DNA of 38,532 nt, taken from DASUKM01 sp036278735 (GTDB taxonomy: Bacteria > Acidobacteriota > Vicinamibacteria > Vicinamibacterales > 2-12-FULL-66-21). This document shows, one piece after another, positions 1 through 9,360 of the stretch. Location of the stretch: contig DASUKM010000021.1 of the NCBI GenBank assembly GCA_036278735.1, positions 1 to 38,532 of the forward strand, read 5' to 3'. The position numbers and the translations under genes were made by a program. A model generated the notes under the pieces. It ran no database searches. It saw only the letters and a list, made by a program, of their open reading frames with translations, and was not told the DNA's origin. Numbering within the stretch: position 1 is the first letter of the stretch; each line of letters begins with the position of its first letter.

Positions 1-468
1 CACCTGCTCGCCGCGCTCGGCCAGCTTCGCGCGTCCGGGCGTGTGGATCCGGCCGGCCGTCGTCCTGTAGACCGTGAAGCCGAGCAGCGCGAGGAAGCCC
101 ACCGCGAGCGACACGGCGGTGATGCTCAGCGTGCCCGCGTCGGGCGACGGCTTGACGTCGACCTGCACGCCGTGGCGGGCCAGGTCGGTCACGAACGAGG
201 CGTTGGCCGCGAGAAAGGCCGGCGGCGCGACCGTCTGGACGGTGTGACCGTCGCGCAGCCCGACGGCGATGCTGCTGTCGGCGAAGGTGACCTTGGCGAC
301 CTGCCCCTGGTCGACTTGCTGGATGAAGGTGGAAAATGCCTCGCTCTGAATCACCGACCGATCGCGGGTCGCGTAGATCCCGAACCCGATCAGCAGCGCC
401 AGGACGCAGGCGGCGGGCACATAGAAACGAGGACGTCGGAACAGAGGTGGCAGCACTGAAAGATCCAT
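1..468 (-). CDS. ftsH: FtsH-like membrane AAA protease, N-terminal part (cut by window edge)
   Basis: The minus strand is open from an ATG at 468 to the window edge, giving 156 codons with no stop. The translation starts MDLSVLPPLFRRPRFYVP and has a first membrane segment at about residues 17-33. A periplasmic domain of about 75 residues follows, with the pattern typical of the FtsH extracellular domain (SEAFSTFIQQVDQGQVAKVTF, then a GLRDG turn). A second membrane segment lies at about 112-134, and a basic linker (GRAKLAERGEQV) would lead into the AAA domain. FtsH is a hexameric ATP- and zinc-dependent inner-membrane protease that degrades unassembled membrane proteins and regulators. The AAA and HEXXH parts lie outside the window, so the call rests on N-terminal architecture only. 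No strong ribosome binding site is seen (a GGGGA lies very close to the ATG). The gene is divergent from the phosphatidylcholine synthase gene. A shorter FtsH-like AAA protein without the protease domain cannot be excluded. Confidence 0.75.
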   Translation of the reverse strand, partial: MDLSVLPPLFRRPRFYVPAACVLALLIGFGIYATRDRSVIQSEAFSTFIQQVDQGQVAKVTFADSSIAVGLRDGHTVQTVAPPAFLAANASFVTDLARHGVQVDVKPSPDAGTLSITAVSLAVGFLALLGFTVYRTTAGRIHTPGRAKLAERGEQV

Positions 469-619
469 TTCCCCGGAGACCGCGCCGGCCGACGGCACAA
501 GCCGACACACCGCGCAGATCTCCCGCCGGTCTCGAAGGCGGCGTCTGATGAGATGTGAAAAAAGGACACTCCGCTGGGGACGGGAATGTGTTCAGATTCT
601 ACATGATAGCGGGATCAGA

Positions 620-1363
620 ATGCCAGCTCAGCAGTTTAAACCGGAGGGCGTCGTCCCGCCGGGCCCCCCGGCGCGCGTGCGCGCCATCCTTGTCCATGCC
701 TACACCGCCTCAGGGGCGGTGCTCGGGTATCTGTCGCTGCGCGCCGCGATTGCCCACGACTTCCGCCTCGCGTTCGCCTGGATGTTCGCCGCCACGATCG
801 TCGACGCCACCGACGGCTTCTTCGCCCGGGCCGCGAATGTCGCCACCGCGCTGCCGTCGGTCGACGGCAAACGCCTCGACGACATCGTCGACTACCTGAC
901 GTTCGTGATCGCTCCCATGCTCGTGCTGGACATGGCGGGAGACGTCGAGGGGGCGTGGGGCCTGGCGGCGATCGCGGCCGTGCTGCTCGGCAGCGGCTAC
1001 GGCTTCGCGTCGGTCGATGCGAAGACGAACGACGCCTACTTCACCGGCTTCCCGTCCTACTGGAACATCGTGGCGCTGTACCTGCATCTGGGACGGCTGG
1101 GGCCGACCGTGAACGTCATCGTGCTGTTCGTGCTCACCGGATTGATCTTCGTGCGCGTGGGCTACGTCTATCCTACAAGGACCCCCGTGCTGCGTTCGCT
1201 GACGCTGGGGCTCGCTGGCGCGTGGGCCGTGCTTCTGGCGGTGCTGATCTGGCGGATGCCGGCCCCTTCGCCCGGGTTGTTGATGGTGTCGTTGTCGTAT
1301 CCCGTGTATTACACGATCCTCTCGTTTGCCCTCCAGGCGCGGCGTCGCGCGCCGGTCTGGTGA
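620..1363 (+). CDS. pcs: Phosphatidylcholine synthase (CDP-alcohol phosphatidyltransferase family)
   Basis: About 247 residues with several membrane segments. The CDP-alcohol phosphotransferase signature is present as DATDGFFAR, then a spacer, then GKRLDDIVDY, which supplies the D-x2-D-G-x2-A-R ... G-x3-D-x3-D pattern that binds the metal and CDP-diacylglycerol. The text around it (DDIVDYLTFV, FPSYWNIVALYL) is what one expects of bacterial Pcs, which condenses CDP-diacylglycerol with choline to phosphatidylcholine in the inner membrane. An in-frame ATG at 548 would add 24 residues without family character, so the ATG at 620 is preferred; neither has a convincing Shine-Dalgarno sequence. The stop codon overlaps the GTG start of the next gene (GTGA), so translation is probably coupled to the penicillin-binding protein. 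A related CDP-alcohol transferase with another head group is the main alternative. Confidence 0.85.
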   Translation: MPAQQFKPEGVVPPGPPARVRAILVHAYTASGAVLGYLSLRAAIAHDFRLAFAWMFAATIVDATDGFFARAANVATALPSVDGKRLDDIVDYLTFVIAPMLVLDMAGDVEGAWGLAAIAAVLLGSGYGFASVDAKTNDAYFTGFPSYWNIVALYLHLGRLGPTVNVIVLFVLTGLIFVRVGYVYPTRTPVLRSLTLGLAGAWAVLLAVLIWRMPAPSPGLLMVSLSYPVYYTILSFALQARRRAPVW

Positions 1364-3375
1364 CCGCGCCCGTCCGGCGGCTTCGCGACCGGTTCTTCGC
1401 GGCGGCCTTCGCCTGTCTCGTCGTGCTGACCGCGATCGTCGTCGTCTGGTCCATGCGCGAAGGGTGGGCGGTCTACAAGCTCCGGCGCGGCGTCGGCGAC
1501 ACCTGGTTCTACTCGGCCGATGGCCGTCCGTGGTTCCGGATGGACGAGCAGCGGCGCGACGTGCCGCTCGAGGAGATTGCCCCCGACCTGCAGCACGCCG
1601 TCGTCGCGATCGAGGATCATCGCTTCTACCATCACATCGGCATCGATCCGATCGGGCTCGGCCGCGCGGTCTGGCGCGACGCGCGCGGCGCGGACCGGAT
1701 GGAGGGGGGCAGCACGATCACGCAGCAGCTCGCCCGCACGCTGTTCCTGTCGAACGAGCGGACGCTCGGGCGCAAGGCGCGGGAAGCCGTGCTGGCGCTG
1801 CTGCTCGAACAGGAACTCTCGAAGCGGCAGATCCTCGAGCTGTATCTGAATCGCGTGTACTTGAGCGGCGGCGTGTACGGCGTCGAGCCGATGTCGCGTC
1901 ACCTGTTCGGACGCCACGCGAAAGACGTCACGCTGCCGGAAGCGGCGCTGATCGCCGGCCTCATTCGCGCGCCGTCGGCGCTGTCGCCGTGGTCCAACCT
2001 CGATGGCGCGATCGCGCGCAGCCACGTCGTGCTCGATCGCATGCGCGAGGAGGGGTTCATCACCGCGGCGCAGGAGCAGGCGGCGCGCCGGGCGCCTCTG
2101 CCTATCCGCGCGTTTCCGCGCGCCGAGGAAGCGCGCGCCGGCTACGCGAAGGAGTACCTGCGCCAGCAGTTCCGCGACCGCTTCGGGGGGGACCACCCGC
2201 CAGACTGGAAGGTCGAAACCACGTTCGTGCCGGCGCTGCAGGACGCGGCCGAACGCGCCGTCGACGAAGGACTGCGGCGGTTCCACCGGCCGGCCCTGCA
2301 GGCCGCGCTCGTCGCGCTCGATCCGGCCACGGGCAACATCCTCGCGATGGTGGGCGGACGCGACTTCCAGGAGTCGCAATTCAACCGTGCCGTGCGCAGC
2401 CGCCGTCAGCCGGGCTCCGCGTTCAAGCCGCTGCTGTATGCGGCGGCGCTCGCGCGCGGGTTCTCGCCGGTCACCATGCTGCGCGGCCTCGCGTCGATCG
2501 CGCCGCAGGGACCCGACGAGTGGGCGCCGCGCAACGCGGGGGGAGATGACCCGGATGCCCTGACGCTCAGGGCCGCGCTGATCGAATCGAACAATCGCGC
2601 GGCCACCCTGCTGCAGCAGGAAATCGGATCGCGCCCCGTGCTGCGCCTGGCCAACGATGCCGGCCTGCCGAACCAGCCGGACGTCCCGTCGTTGTCGCTC
2701 GGAACCGGGCTCGTGACGCCGCTCGACCTCACGGCGGCGTATGCGATCTTTCCAAATGGCGGCCAGCGCGCCGCGCCCCGCGCCCTGGCGCGCGTGGTCG
2801 ACGCCGACGGCGGCGTCGCCTACGACAATCCGGTCCACACCGACCGGGTCCTCTCGCCGCAGGTAGCGTTTCAGATGGTCTCGATGCTCGAGGACGTCGT
2901 CGACCGCGGGACGGCCACCGCCGCGCGAACGGCCTACGGGATTCGCTTTCCGATCGCCGGGAAGACCGGCACGACCGACGACTTCAAGGACGCCTGGTTC
3001 GTCGGCTTCTCGTCGTCGCTGGTCGTGGGCGTGTGGGTCGGGATGGACCAGCCCGCGACGATCGCGCGCGACGGGTACGGCGCACGCTACGCGCTCCCGA
3101 TCTGGAGCGCGTTCATGCGCCGCGCCGTTCACTCGCGACCCGCCACGGATTTCGTCCGGCCGGACGGCCTGCGCGACGTCGCCCTCTGCCGCGTGTCGTA
3201 CTTACGTCCTGTCGAAGGATGCCCGACGTACACGGAATATTTCAAATCGGGCGACGACGTGCCGTCGCGCCTGTGTCCGATCCACGAGGGCAGCGTGAAA
3301 CAGGAGATTCACCGCGCCGTGCAGGGGTTGCTGGCTACCCTCGGACGGAAGATTCTGGGCCTCATCAAGCCGTAA
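1360..3375 (+). CDS. Bifunctional penicillin-binding protein (class A, PBP1-type)
   Basis: A 671-residue peptidoglycan synthase that polymerises lipid II and cross-links stem peptides at the outer face of the inner membrane. A single N-terminal anchor spans about residues 11-32. The GT51 glycosyltransferase domain follows, with catalytic Glu85 in AIEDHRFYHH, then GGSTITQQLARTLFLS and the ELYLNRVYLSGGVYGVE motif. The transpeptidase domain has all three active-site motifs: S353-A-F-K, S410-N-N and K535-T-G. The tail has three Cys residues and a CPIH motif, like C-terminal tails seen in some PBP1 proteins. The start is the GTG at 1360, inside the TGA of the upstream pcs gene. The frame is open for about 400 bases further upstream, but that stretch is arginine-rich antisense-like peptide lying over pcs, so a longer start is rejected. 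The overlap suggests co-expression of lipid and cell-wall synthesis. Confidence 0.93.
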   Translation: MTAPVRRLRDRFFAAAFACLVVLTAIVVVWSMREGWAVYKLRRGVGDTWFYSADGRPWFRMDEQRRDVPLEEIAPDLQHAVVAIEDHRFYHHIGIDPIGLGRAVWRDARGADRMEGGSTITQQLARTLFLSNERTLGRKAREAVLALLLEQELSKRQILELYLNRVYLSGGVYGVEPMSRHLFGRHAKDVTLPEAALIAGLIRAPSALSPWSNLDGAIARSHVVLDRMREEGFITAAQEQAARRAPLPIRAFPRAEEARAGYAKEYLRQQFRDRFGGDHPPDWKVETTFVPALQDAAERAVDEGLRRFHRPALQAALVALDPATGNILAMVGGRDFQESQFNRAVRSRRQPGSAFKPLLYAAALARGFSPVTMLRGLASIAPQGPDEWAPRNAGGDDPDALTLRAALIESNNRAATLLQQEIGSRPVLRLANDAGLPNQPDVPSLSLGTGLVTPLDLTAAYAIFPNGGQRAAPRALARVVDADGGVAYDNPVHTDRVLSPQVAFQMVSMLEDVVDRGTATAARTAYGIRFPIAGKTGTTDDFKDAWFVGFSSSLVVGVWVGMDQPATIARDGYGARYALPIWSAFMRRAVHSRPATDFVRPDGLRDVALCRVSYLRPVEGCPTYTEYFKSGDDVPSRLCPIHEGSVKQEIHRAVQGLLATLGRKILGLIKP

Positions 3376-3439
3376 CCCGCCCGCAAACGCAGCCGACCGT
3401 CCCTTCGGGCGGATCGCTGTTTGCACTGAACTCAGCCGC

Positions 3440-3652
3440 ATGAGAGCACTGGGCATCGTCCTGATTGTCATCGGTCTCGTGGCACTGATCTTCGGCGGCA
3501 TCAGCTGGACGAGACACGAAAAGGTCCTCGACATCGGCCCCGTGCAGGCCGAAGTGCAGAAGCGGCACACGTTGCCGCTGCCGCCGATCTTCGGCGGCCT
3601 GGCGGTGGTGGCCGGCGTGGCGCTGGTGATCGCCGGCGGCAAGCGCGCGTGA
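3440..3652 (+). CDS. Small two-helix membrane protein of unknown function
   Basis: A 70-residue protein with an N-terminal hydrophobic helix (about residues 3-22), a short polar segment (TRHEKVLDIGPVQAEVQKRH) and a second helix (about 48-66) ending in GGKRA. Small proteins of this shape, with a KVLDIGP-like loop, are to my recollection common in environmental Gram-negative genomes and have no known function. It lies 64 bases after the penicillin-binding protein gene on the same strand. The start is the ATG at 3440; no strong ribosome binding site is visible. The even spread of hydrophobic residues and the lack of a better frame opposite support it being a real gene. Confidence 0.65.
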   Translation: MRALGIVLIVIGLVALIFGGISWTRHEKVLDIGPVQAEVQKRHTLPLPPIFGGLAVVAGVALVIAGGKRA

Positions 3653-3656
3653 GGCC

Positions 3657-3857
3657 GTAGTCCGCTCCGTTGCCGTCCGTGGCCTTCCGTGTGGTCCGTG
3701 GCGTCCGGTCCGTGGCCGTCCGTGTAATCCGTGGCCGTCCCGTAGCCTCCGGTCCGTGGCCTTCCGTGTAATCCGTGGCCGTCCGTGGCCTCCGGTCCGT
3801 GGCCTTCCGTGGCGTCCGGTCCGTGGCCGTCCGTGGCCTTCCGTGTATTCCGTGGCC
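3657..3857. repeat. Imperfect tandem array of TCCGTGGCC-type units
   Basis: About 200 bases are built almost entirely from degenerate copies of a 9-10 base unit, TCCGTGGCC or TTCCGTGTAA, for example CCGTGGCCGTCCGTG and CCGTGTAATCCGTGG. The array fills the space between the small membrane protein and the kinase. It reads open in several frames and yields meaningless Gly/His/Arg/Pro-rich peptides on the minus strand, so it should not be annotated as protein. Confidence 0.85.
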
Positions 3858-3874
3858 CCTGTTAGCATGATCCG

Positions 3875-5590
3875 GTGCTGATGACCGGTGACGTGCTCGA
3901 CGGCCGGTACGAGATCGTGGCGGCGATCGCCGAAGGGGGCATGGGCGCGGTGTTCCGCGCGCGGCGGCGCATGCTCGGCGACGAAGTCGCGATCAAGATC
4001 ATGCGCCAGGATCTCGCGGCTGATCCCGGGCCCCGCGAACGGTTCTTCCGCGAGAGCCGCGCATGCGCCCGGTTGCGGCATCCGAACATCGTCTCGATCT
4101 TCGACTTCAACCTCGATGCGGAGGGGCGGCCGTTCCTCGTGATGGAACTGCTCAGCGGCCCGAGCCTGCGGGAGGAGCTGGCCGCGCGCGGGCCGTTGCC
4201 GCTCGAAGACGTGCAGCAGATCATGCTGCCGATCTGCGGCGCGCTGCAGTTCGCGCACAGCTGCAACATTCTGCATCGCGACCTCAAGCCGGCCAACATC
4301 GTCGCACACGATTTCGGCGGCGGCGCGCGCGTGCACAAGATCGTCGACTTCGGGCTCGCCAGCGTGCGCGATTCGACCGACGAGACGCGGCTGACCGGCA
4401 ATCACCAGTTCCTCGGCACGATCGCGTACGCCCCTCCCGAGCAGTTGAGCGGCGGAGTGCCCGACGCGCGCTCGGACGTGTACGCGCTGGCCGTCGTGAT
4501 CTTCGAGCTGCTCACCGGCCGCGTCCCCTTCGAGGGGACGGACGCGATGACGATCGTCACGGCGCACATGATGACCCCCCCGCCCGCCGCGAGCAGCCTG
4601 CGGCCCGGGCTGCCCGTCTGGATCGATCTCGCGCTCGCCCGGGCGATGGCCAAGAGCCCGGACGATCGGTATCAGGACATGGCGGCGTTCGGTCGCGCGC
4701 TGGCGGGCGGAGAGACGTCCGCGCGTGGCGCGGCGACACCGGGGGCCGGATCGGGCACGACCTTGCTGGGCACGTACGAGCTCGGCCGGCGCCTCGGTCC
4801 CGGACGCCTGGGCAGCGACGTGTTCGCGGGGAACCATCGCGCGCTCGGTCATCCCGTGGCGATCCGGCTGCTGCGCCGCGGTCCCGAGCGGAACTGGGAC
4901 GCGGTGCGCGGGCGCTTCCTTCGCGAAGCGAAGACGCTGCAGGTGGCGCATCCCTCGATCATGCAAGTGCGCGATTTCGGCGAGGAGGGGGACCTCCTCT
5001 ATCTGGTGACCGACTTCGTCGAGGGCCCGAGCCTGCGGGAGCTGCTGCAGACGGACGGGCCGCTCGCATGGCCGCGTCTGCGGCCGCTGCTGTCGCATCT
5101 GCTCGAAGCCGCGCGGGTGCTGCACCGTCGCGGCGGGCTGCTGTGCGGACTGAGCCCCGAGATCATCCGCGTGACGCGCGACGAGGACGGCGAGCGCCTG
5201 ATGCTGTCGAGCGCGGGCATCTGGCATGCCGCGGATCTGCTCGCGACGATGCGCGAGCAGACGGTGCGGGGAAGCGAGATCGCCGACGTAGAGCTGCGCT
5301 ACGTTGCGCCGGAGCTGCTGACCGGACGCGACGCCGACGTCCGGTCCGACGTCTTCACGCTCGGCGTGCTCGCCTACGAAATGGCGGCGGGCGTCGTGCC
5401 GTACGACGGCGCGTCGATGCCGGCGCTGCTCGGCGCGATGCTGCGCGGGCACCCGTCGGACCCGCGCACCCTGCAGCCGTCGCTGCCCGAGACCGCCGCC
5501 TCGGCCATCCTGCGCGCGCTGGCCCCGCAGGCGACGGATCGCTTCGACGACGTCCGCCAGTTCGCCGCGGCCGCCGGCGTCGGCGCATGA
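3875..5590 (+). CDS. Ser/Thr protein kinase fused to a degenerate second kinase domain
   Basis: 571 residues with two kinase-like domains and no membrane segment, so probably cytoplasmic. Domain 1 (about residues 10-280) looks active: glycine loop EGGMGAVFRA, VAIK with Lys41, catalytic HRDLKPAN with Asp136, DFGLA with Asp158, and APPEQ. Domain 2 (about 299-571) keeps the fold landmarks (RRLGPGRLGSDVFAG, LRYVAPELLTG, RSDVFTLGVLAYEM). It has Arg331 in place of the ATP-binding Lys, LCGLSPEI (423-430) in place of HRDLKPEN, and SAG (446-448) in place of DFG. All three catalytic elements are therefore lost and domain 2 should be a pseudokinase, perhaps regulating or docking substrates for domain 1. 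The start is GTG at 3875 or ATG at 3881; a weak TAGCAT lies six bases before the GTG. No substrate gene is obvious nearby. The degenerate array lies directly upstream. Confidence 0.9.
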   Translation: MLMTGDVLDGRYEIVAAIAEGGMGAVFRARRRMLGDEVAIKIMRQDLAADPGPRERFFRESRACARLRHPNIVSIFDFNLDAEGRPFLVMELLSGPSLREELAARGPLPLEDVQQIMLPICGALQFAHSCNILHRDLKPANIVAHDFGGGARVHKIVDFGLASVRDSTDETRLTGNHQFLGTIAYAPPEQLSGGVPDARSDVYALAVVIFELLTGRVPFEGTDAMTIVTAHMMTPPPAASSLRPGLPVWIDLALARAMAKSPDDRYQDMAAFGRALAGGETSARGAATPGAGSGTTLLGTYELGRRLGPGRLGSDVFAGNHRALGHPVAIRLLRRGPERNWDAVRGRFLREAKTLQVAHPSIMQVRDFGEEGDLLYLVTDFVEGPSLRELLQTDGPLAWPRLRPLLSHLLEAARVLHRRGGLLCGLSPEIIRVTRDEDGERLMLSSAGIWHAADLLATMREQTVRGSEIADVELRYVAPELLTGRDADVRSDVFTLGVLAYEMAAGVVPYDGASMPALLGAMLRGHPSDPRTLQPSLPETAASAILRALAPQATDRFDDVRQFAAAAGVGA

Positions 5591-5598
5591 CTGATCGC

Positions 5599-5720
5599 CG
5601 GGGTCAGATCTTGTTTGTTGCACAAATGTCCTCGAGAGAGGTCAGTTTTCCCGCGGATTGGGGGTGGCCCCGTTCGTCCTCAAAAGAGGACAAATCTGCA
5701 AAGAACAAGATCTGACCCCG
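5599..5720. mobile_element. 122-bp near-palindromic MITE-like element
   Basis: Two arms of 43 bases (5599-5641 and 5678-5720) are inverted copies of each other. The outer 24 bases match at 22 positions and begin CGGGGTCAGATCTTGTT; further in, TGTCCTC pairs with GAGGACA. A GC-rich centre of 36 bases separates the arms. No transposase is encoded inside. The element sits between the convergent ends of the kinase and the prolyl oligopeptidase genes, and it could also end transcription from both sides. It looks like a non-autonomous miniature element; the mobilising enzyme is not in the window. Confidence 0.75.
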
Positions 5721-5751
5721 AATTGCGGGCGGGGGGCTGCGGCGGGCGCCG

Positions 5752-7821
<2,070 letters not shown>

Positions 7822-7839
7822 CGGCGGGCGTTCGGATCA

Positions 7840-7845
7840 TATAAT
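7840..7845 (+). promoter_or_regulatory. TATAAT -10 box of the M24 peptidase gene (leaderless)
   Basis: A perfect TATAAT ends eight bases before the ATG at 7854. Normal spacing from -10 box to transcription start would put the RNA 5' end at or next to the ATG, leaving no room for a Shine-Dalgarno sequence. No good -35 box is seen. Confidence 0.6.
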
Positions 7846-7853
7846 CCCGGGTC

Positions 7854-9287
7854 ATGAAACGCCACGTCCTGCTGTTCGCCGTTGCCGTCGCCGGCATGCT
7901 CGCCACGTTGTCCGCGCAGCCGCCGTTGTTCACCACCGCCCTCCCCAAGGAGGAGTTCGCCGCACGCCGCGCGAAAGTCTTCGATCAGATCGGCGACGGC
8001 GTCGTGGTCATTCAGGGAGGCACCGAGACCGTCGCGTACGAGAAGTTCCGGCAGACGAATCAGTTCTTCTATCTGACGGGCATCGAGGTGCCGCGCTCGA
8101 TGCTGATGATGGACGGCCGGACCAAGACGAGCACGCTGTACATCATGCCGATCAGCGAGCGCATGGAGCGGACCGAAGGGCCCCTGCTGAAGCCGGGCGC
8201 CGAAGCCGAGCGGCTCAGCGGCATCGAGCACGTGGTGGCGCACGACGAATTCGAAAAGGTCGCACCCTCGCTCACCGGCCGCGTCGTCTACACGACGTTC
8301 CGCGGCGAGACGGCGGAGGCGGGCACGCCGGACCGCGAAGCGTCGCACGCGGCGGCCCGCAAGGCGGACGTCTGGGACCAGCGGCCGTCGCGCGAAGAGT
8401 GGTTCATGAACAAGCTGCGCGAGAAGGCGCCCGGCGTGCAGTTCAAGAACCTCGATCCGATCCTCGACGCGATGCGCCAGATCAAGAGCCCGCGCGAGAT
8501 CGCGCTGCTGCGGCAATCGAGCCGGATCGCCGGCGAAGCGATGATGGAAGCGATGCGATCGGCCGAGCCCGGCATGTACGAGTACGAGATCGAGGCGCTC
8601 GGCGACTACATCTTCAAGAAGAACAACGCGCACGGCCCGGCGTACTTCGCGCTCGTGGCCGACGGCACCAACGCCGCCTGGCCGCACTACCACGCCGCGC
8701 AGAGCCAGTTGAAGTCGGGGGATCTCGTGCTGTTCGACTACGCGCCCGACTATCAGTACTACACGTCGGACGTGACGCGCATGTTCCCGGCCAACGGCAA
8801 GTTCACCCCGGCGCAGCGCGAGCTCTACGGGGTGTACCTCGAGCTGTACCGTTCGATTCTGACGTCGATCCGGCCGGCGCCCACGCGCGACATCCTGCGC
8901 GACGCGGTCAAGAAGATGGACGACGTGATGGCGAGGTACACCTTTACGAATCCGAAATACAAGGCGGCGGCGCAGCGGTTCGTCGACGGGTACCATCGCC
9001 GCGTCGACGCGCCGCCGAGCGGCCGCACGCTGACGCTCGGCCACATGGTCGGGATGGAGACGCACGACGTCCAGGTGCCGTTCGACGCGTACGCCCCCGG
9101 CATGGTGTTCACGATCGAACCGGCGCTCACGATTCCCGAGGACCACGTGTACATCCGGCTCGAGGACATGCTCGTCATCACGAAGGACGGCTACGACAAT
9201 ATGTCGGCGTTCGCGCCCGAGGACCCGGACGCCATCGAGAAGCTGATGGCCGAGCCGGGGCTGGCGCAATGGAAGCCCGGACACTGA
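7854..9287 (+). CDS. Secreted Xaa-Pro aminopeptidase-type metallopeptidase (M24B)
   Basis: 477 residues. A signal peptide (MKRHVLLFAVAVAGMLATLSAQ) points to the periplasm or outside. Residues 30-180 form the aminopeptidase P N-terminal domain (RRAKVFDQIGDGVVVIQGG, FFYLTGIEVP). The C-terminal pita-bread fold has all five metal ligands in order: Asp295 (LFDYAPDY), Asp306 (YTSDVTR), His397 (LGHMVGM), Glu422 (TIEPAL) and Glu437 (RLEDML). The enzyme should remove N-terminal residues ahead of proline with two divalent metals. The start is set by the signal peptide and by the TATAAT eight bases upstream. It is divergent from the prolyl oligopeptidase gene. The export signal differs from the classical cytoplasmic PepP of enterobacteria. 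Confidence 0.93.
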   Translation: MKRHVLLFAVAVAGMLATLSAQPPLFTTALPKEEFAARRAKVFDQIGDGVVVIQGGTETVAYEKFRQTNQFFYLTGIEVPRSMLMMDGRTKTSTLYIMPISERMERTEGPLLKPGAEAERLSGIEHVVAHDEFEKVAPSLTGRVVYTTFRGETAEAGTPDREASHAAARKADVWDQRPSREEWFMNKLREKAPGVQFKNLDPILDAMRQIKSPREIALLRQSSRIAGEAMMEAMRSAEPGMYEYEIEALGDYIFKKNNAHGPAYFALVADGTNAAWPHYHAAQSQLKSGDLVLFDYAPDYQYYTSDVTRMFPANGKFTPAQRELYGVYLELYRSILTSIRPAPTRDILRDAVKKMDDVMARYTFTNPKYKAAAQRFVDGYHRRVDAPPSGRTLTLGHMVGMETHDVQVPFDAYAPGMVFTIEPALTIPEDHVYIRLEDMLVITKDGYDNMSAFAPEDPDAIEKLMAEPGLAQWKPGH

Positions 9288-9314
9288 AGGCGCCGGGTCC
9301 GATCGCGACGACGT

Positions 9315-9339
9315 GTAGGCCGGGTCTTCAGACCCGGCT
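9315..9339. repeat. Family A palindromic repeat (GCCGGGTCT/AGACCCGGC)
   Basis: GTAGGCCGGGTCTTCAGACC plus CGGCT. The core is a perfect inverted repeat of nine bases per arm around two bases. Near-identical copies occur at 15414-15438 and 17623-17644, with a variant at 17585-17604. It lies 27 bases after the stop of the M24 peptidase gene. It resembles a REP-type unit and may act as a weak terminator or mRNA stabiliser (inference). Confidence 0.8.
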
Positions 9340-9360
9340 CGCGCAGGCAACGCACGGGGG

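Noticed and set aside
955..1359. In-frame upstream extension of the penicillin-binding protein
   Set aside because: The text is Arg-rich with no domain or signal character and overlies the phosphatidylcholine synthase gene in another frame; the GTG at 1360 precedes the membrane anchor directly.
1309..5623. Long open frames on the minus strand opposite the penicillin-binding protein and kinase genes
   Set aside because: Their translations are rich in Arg, Gly, Ala and His with no recognisable motif, as expected for the antisense of GC-rich coding DNA and of the TCCGTGGCC array.
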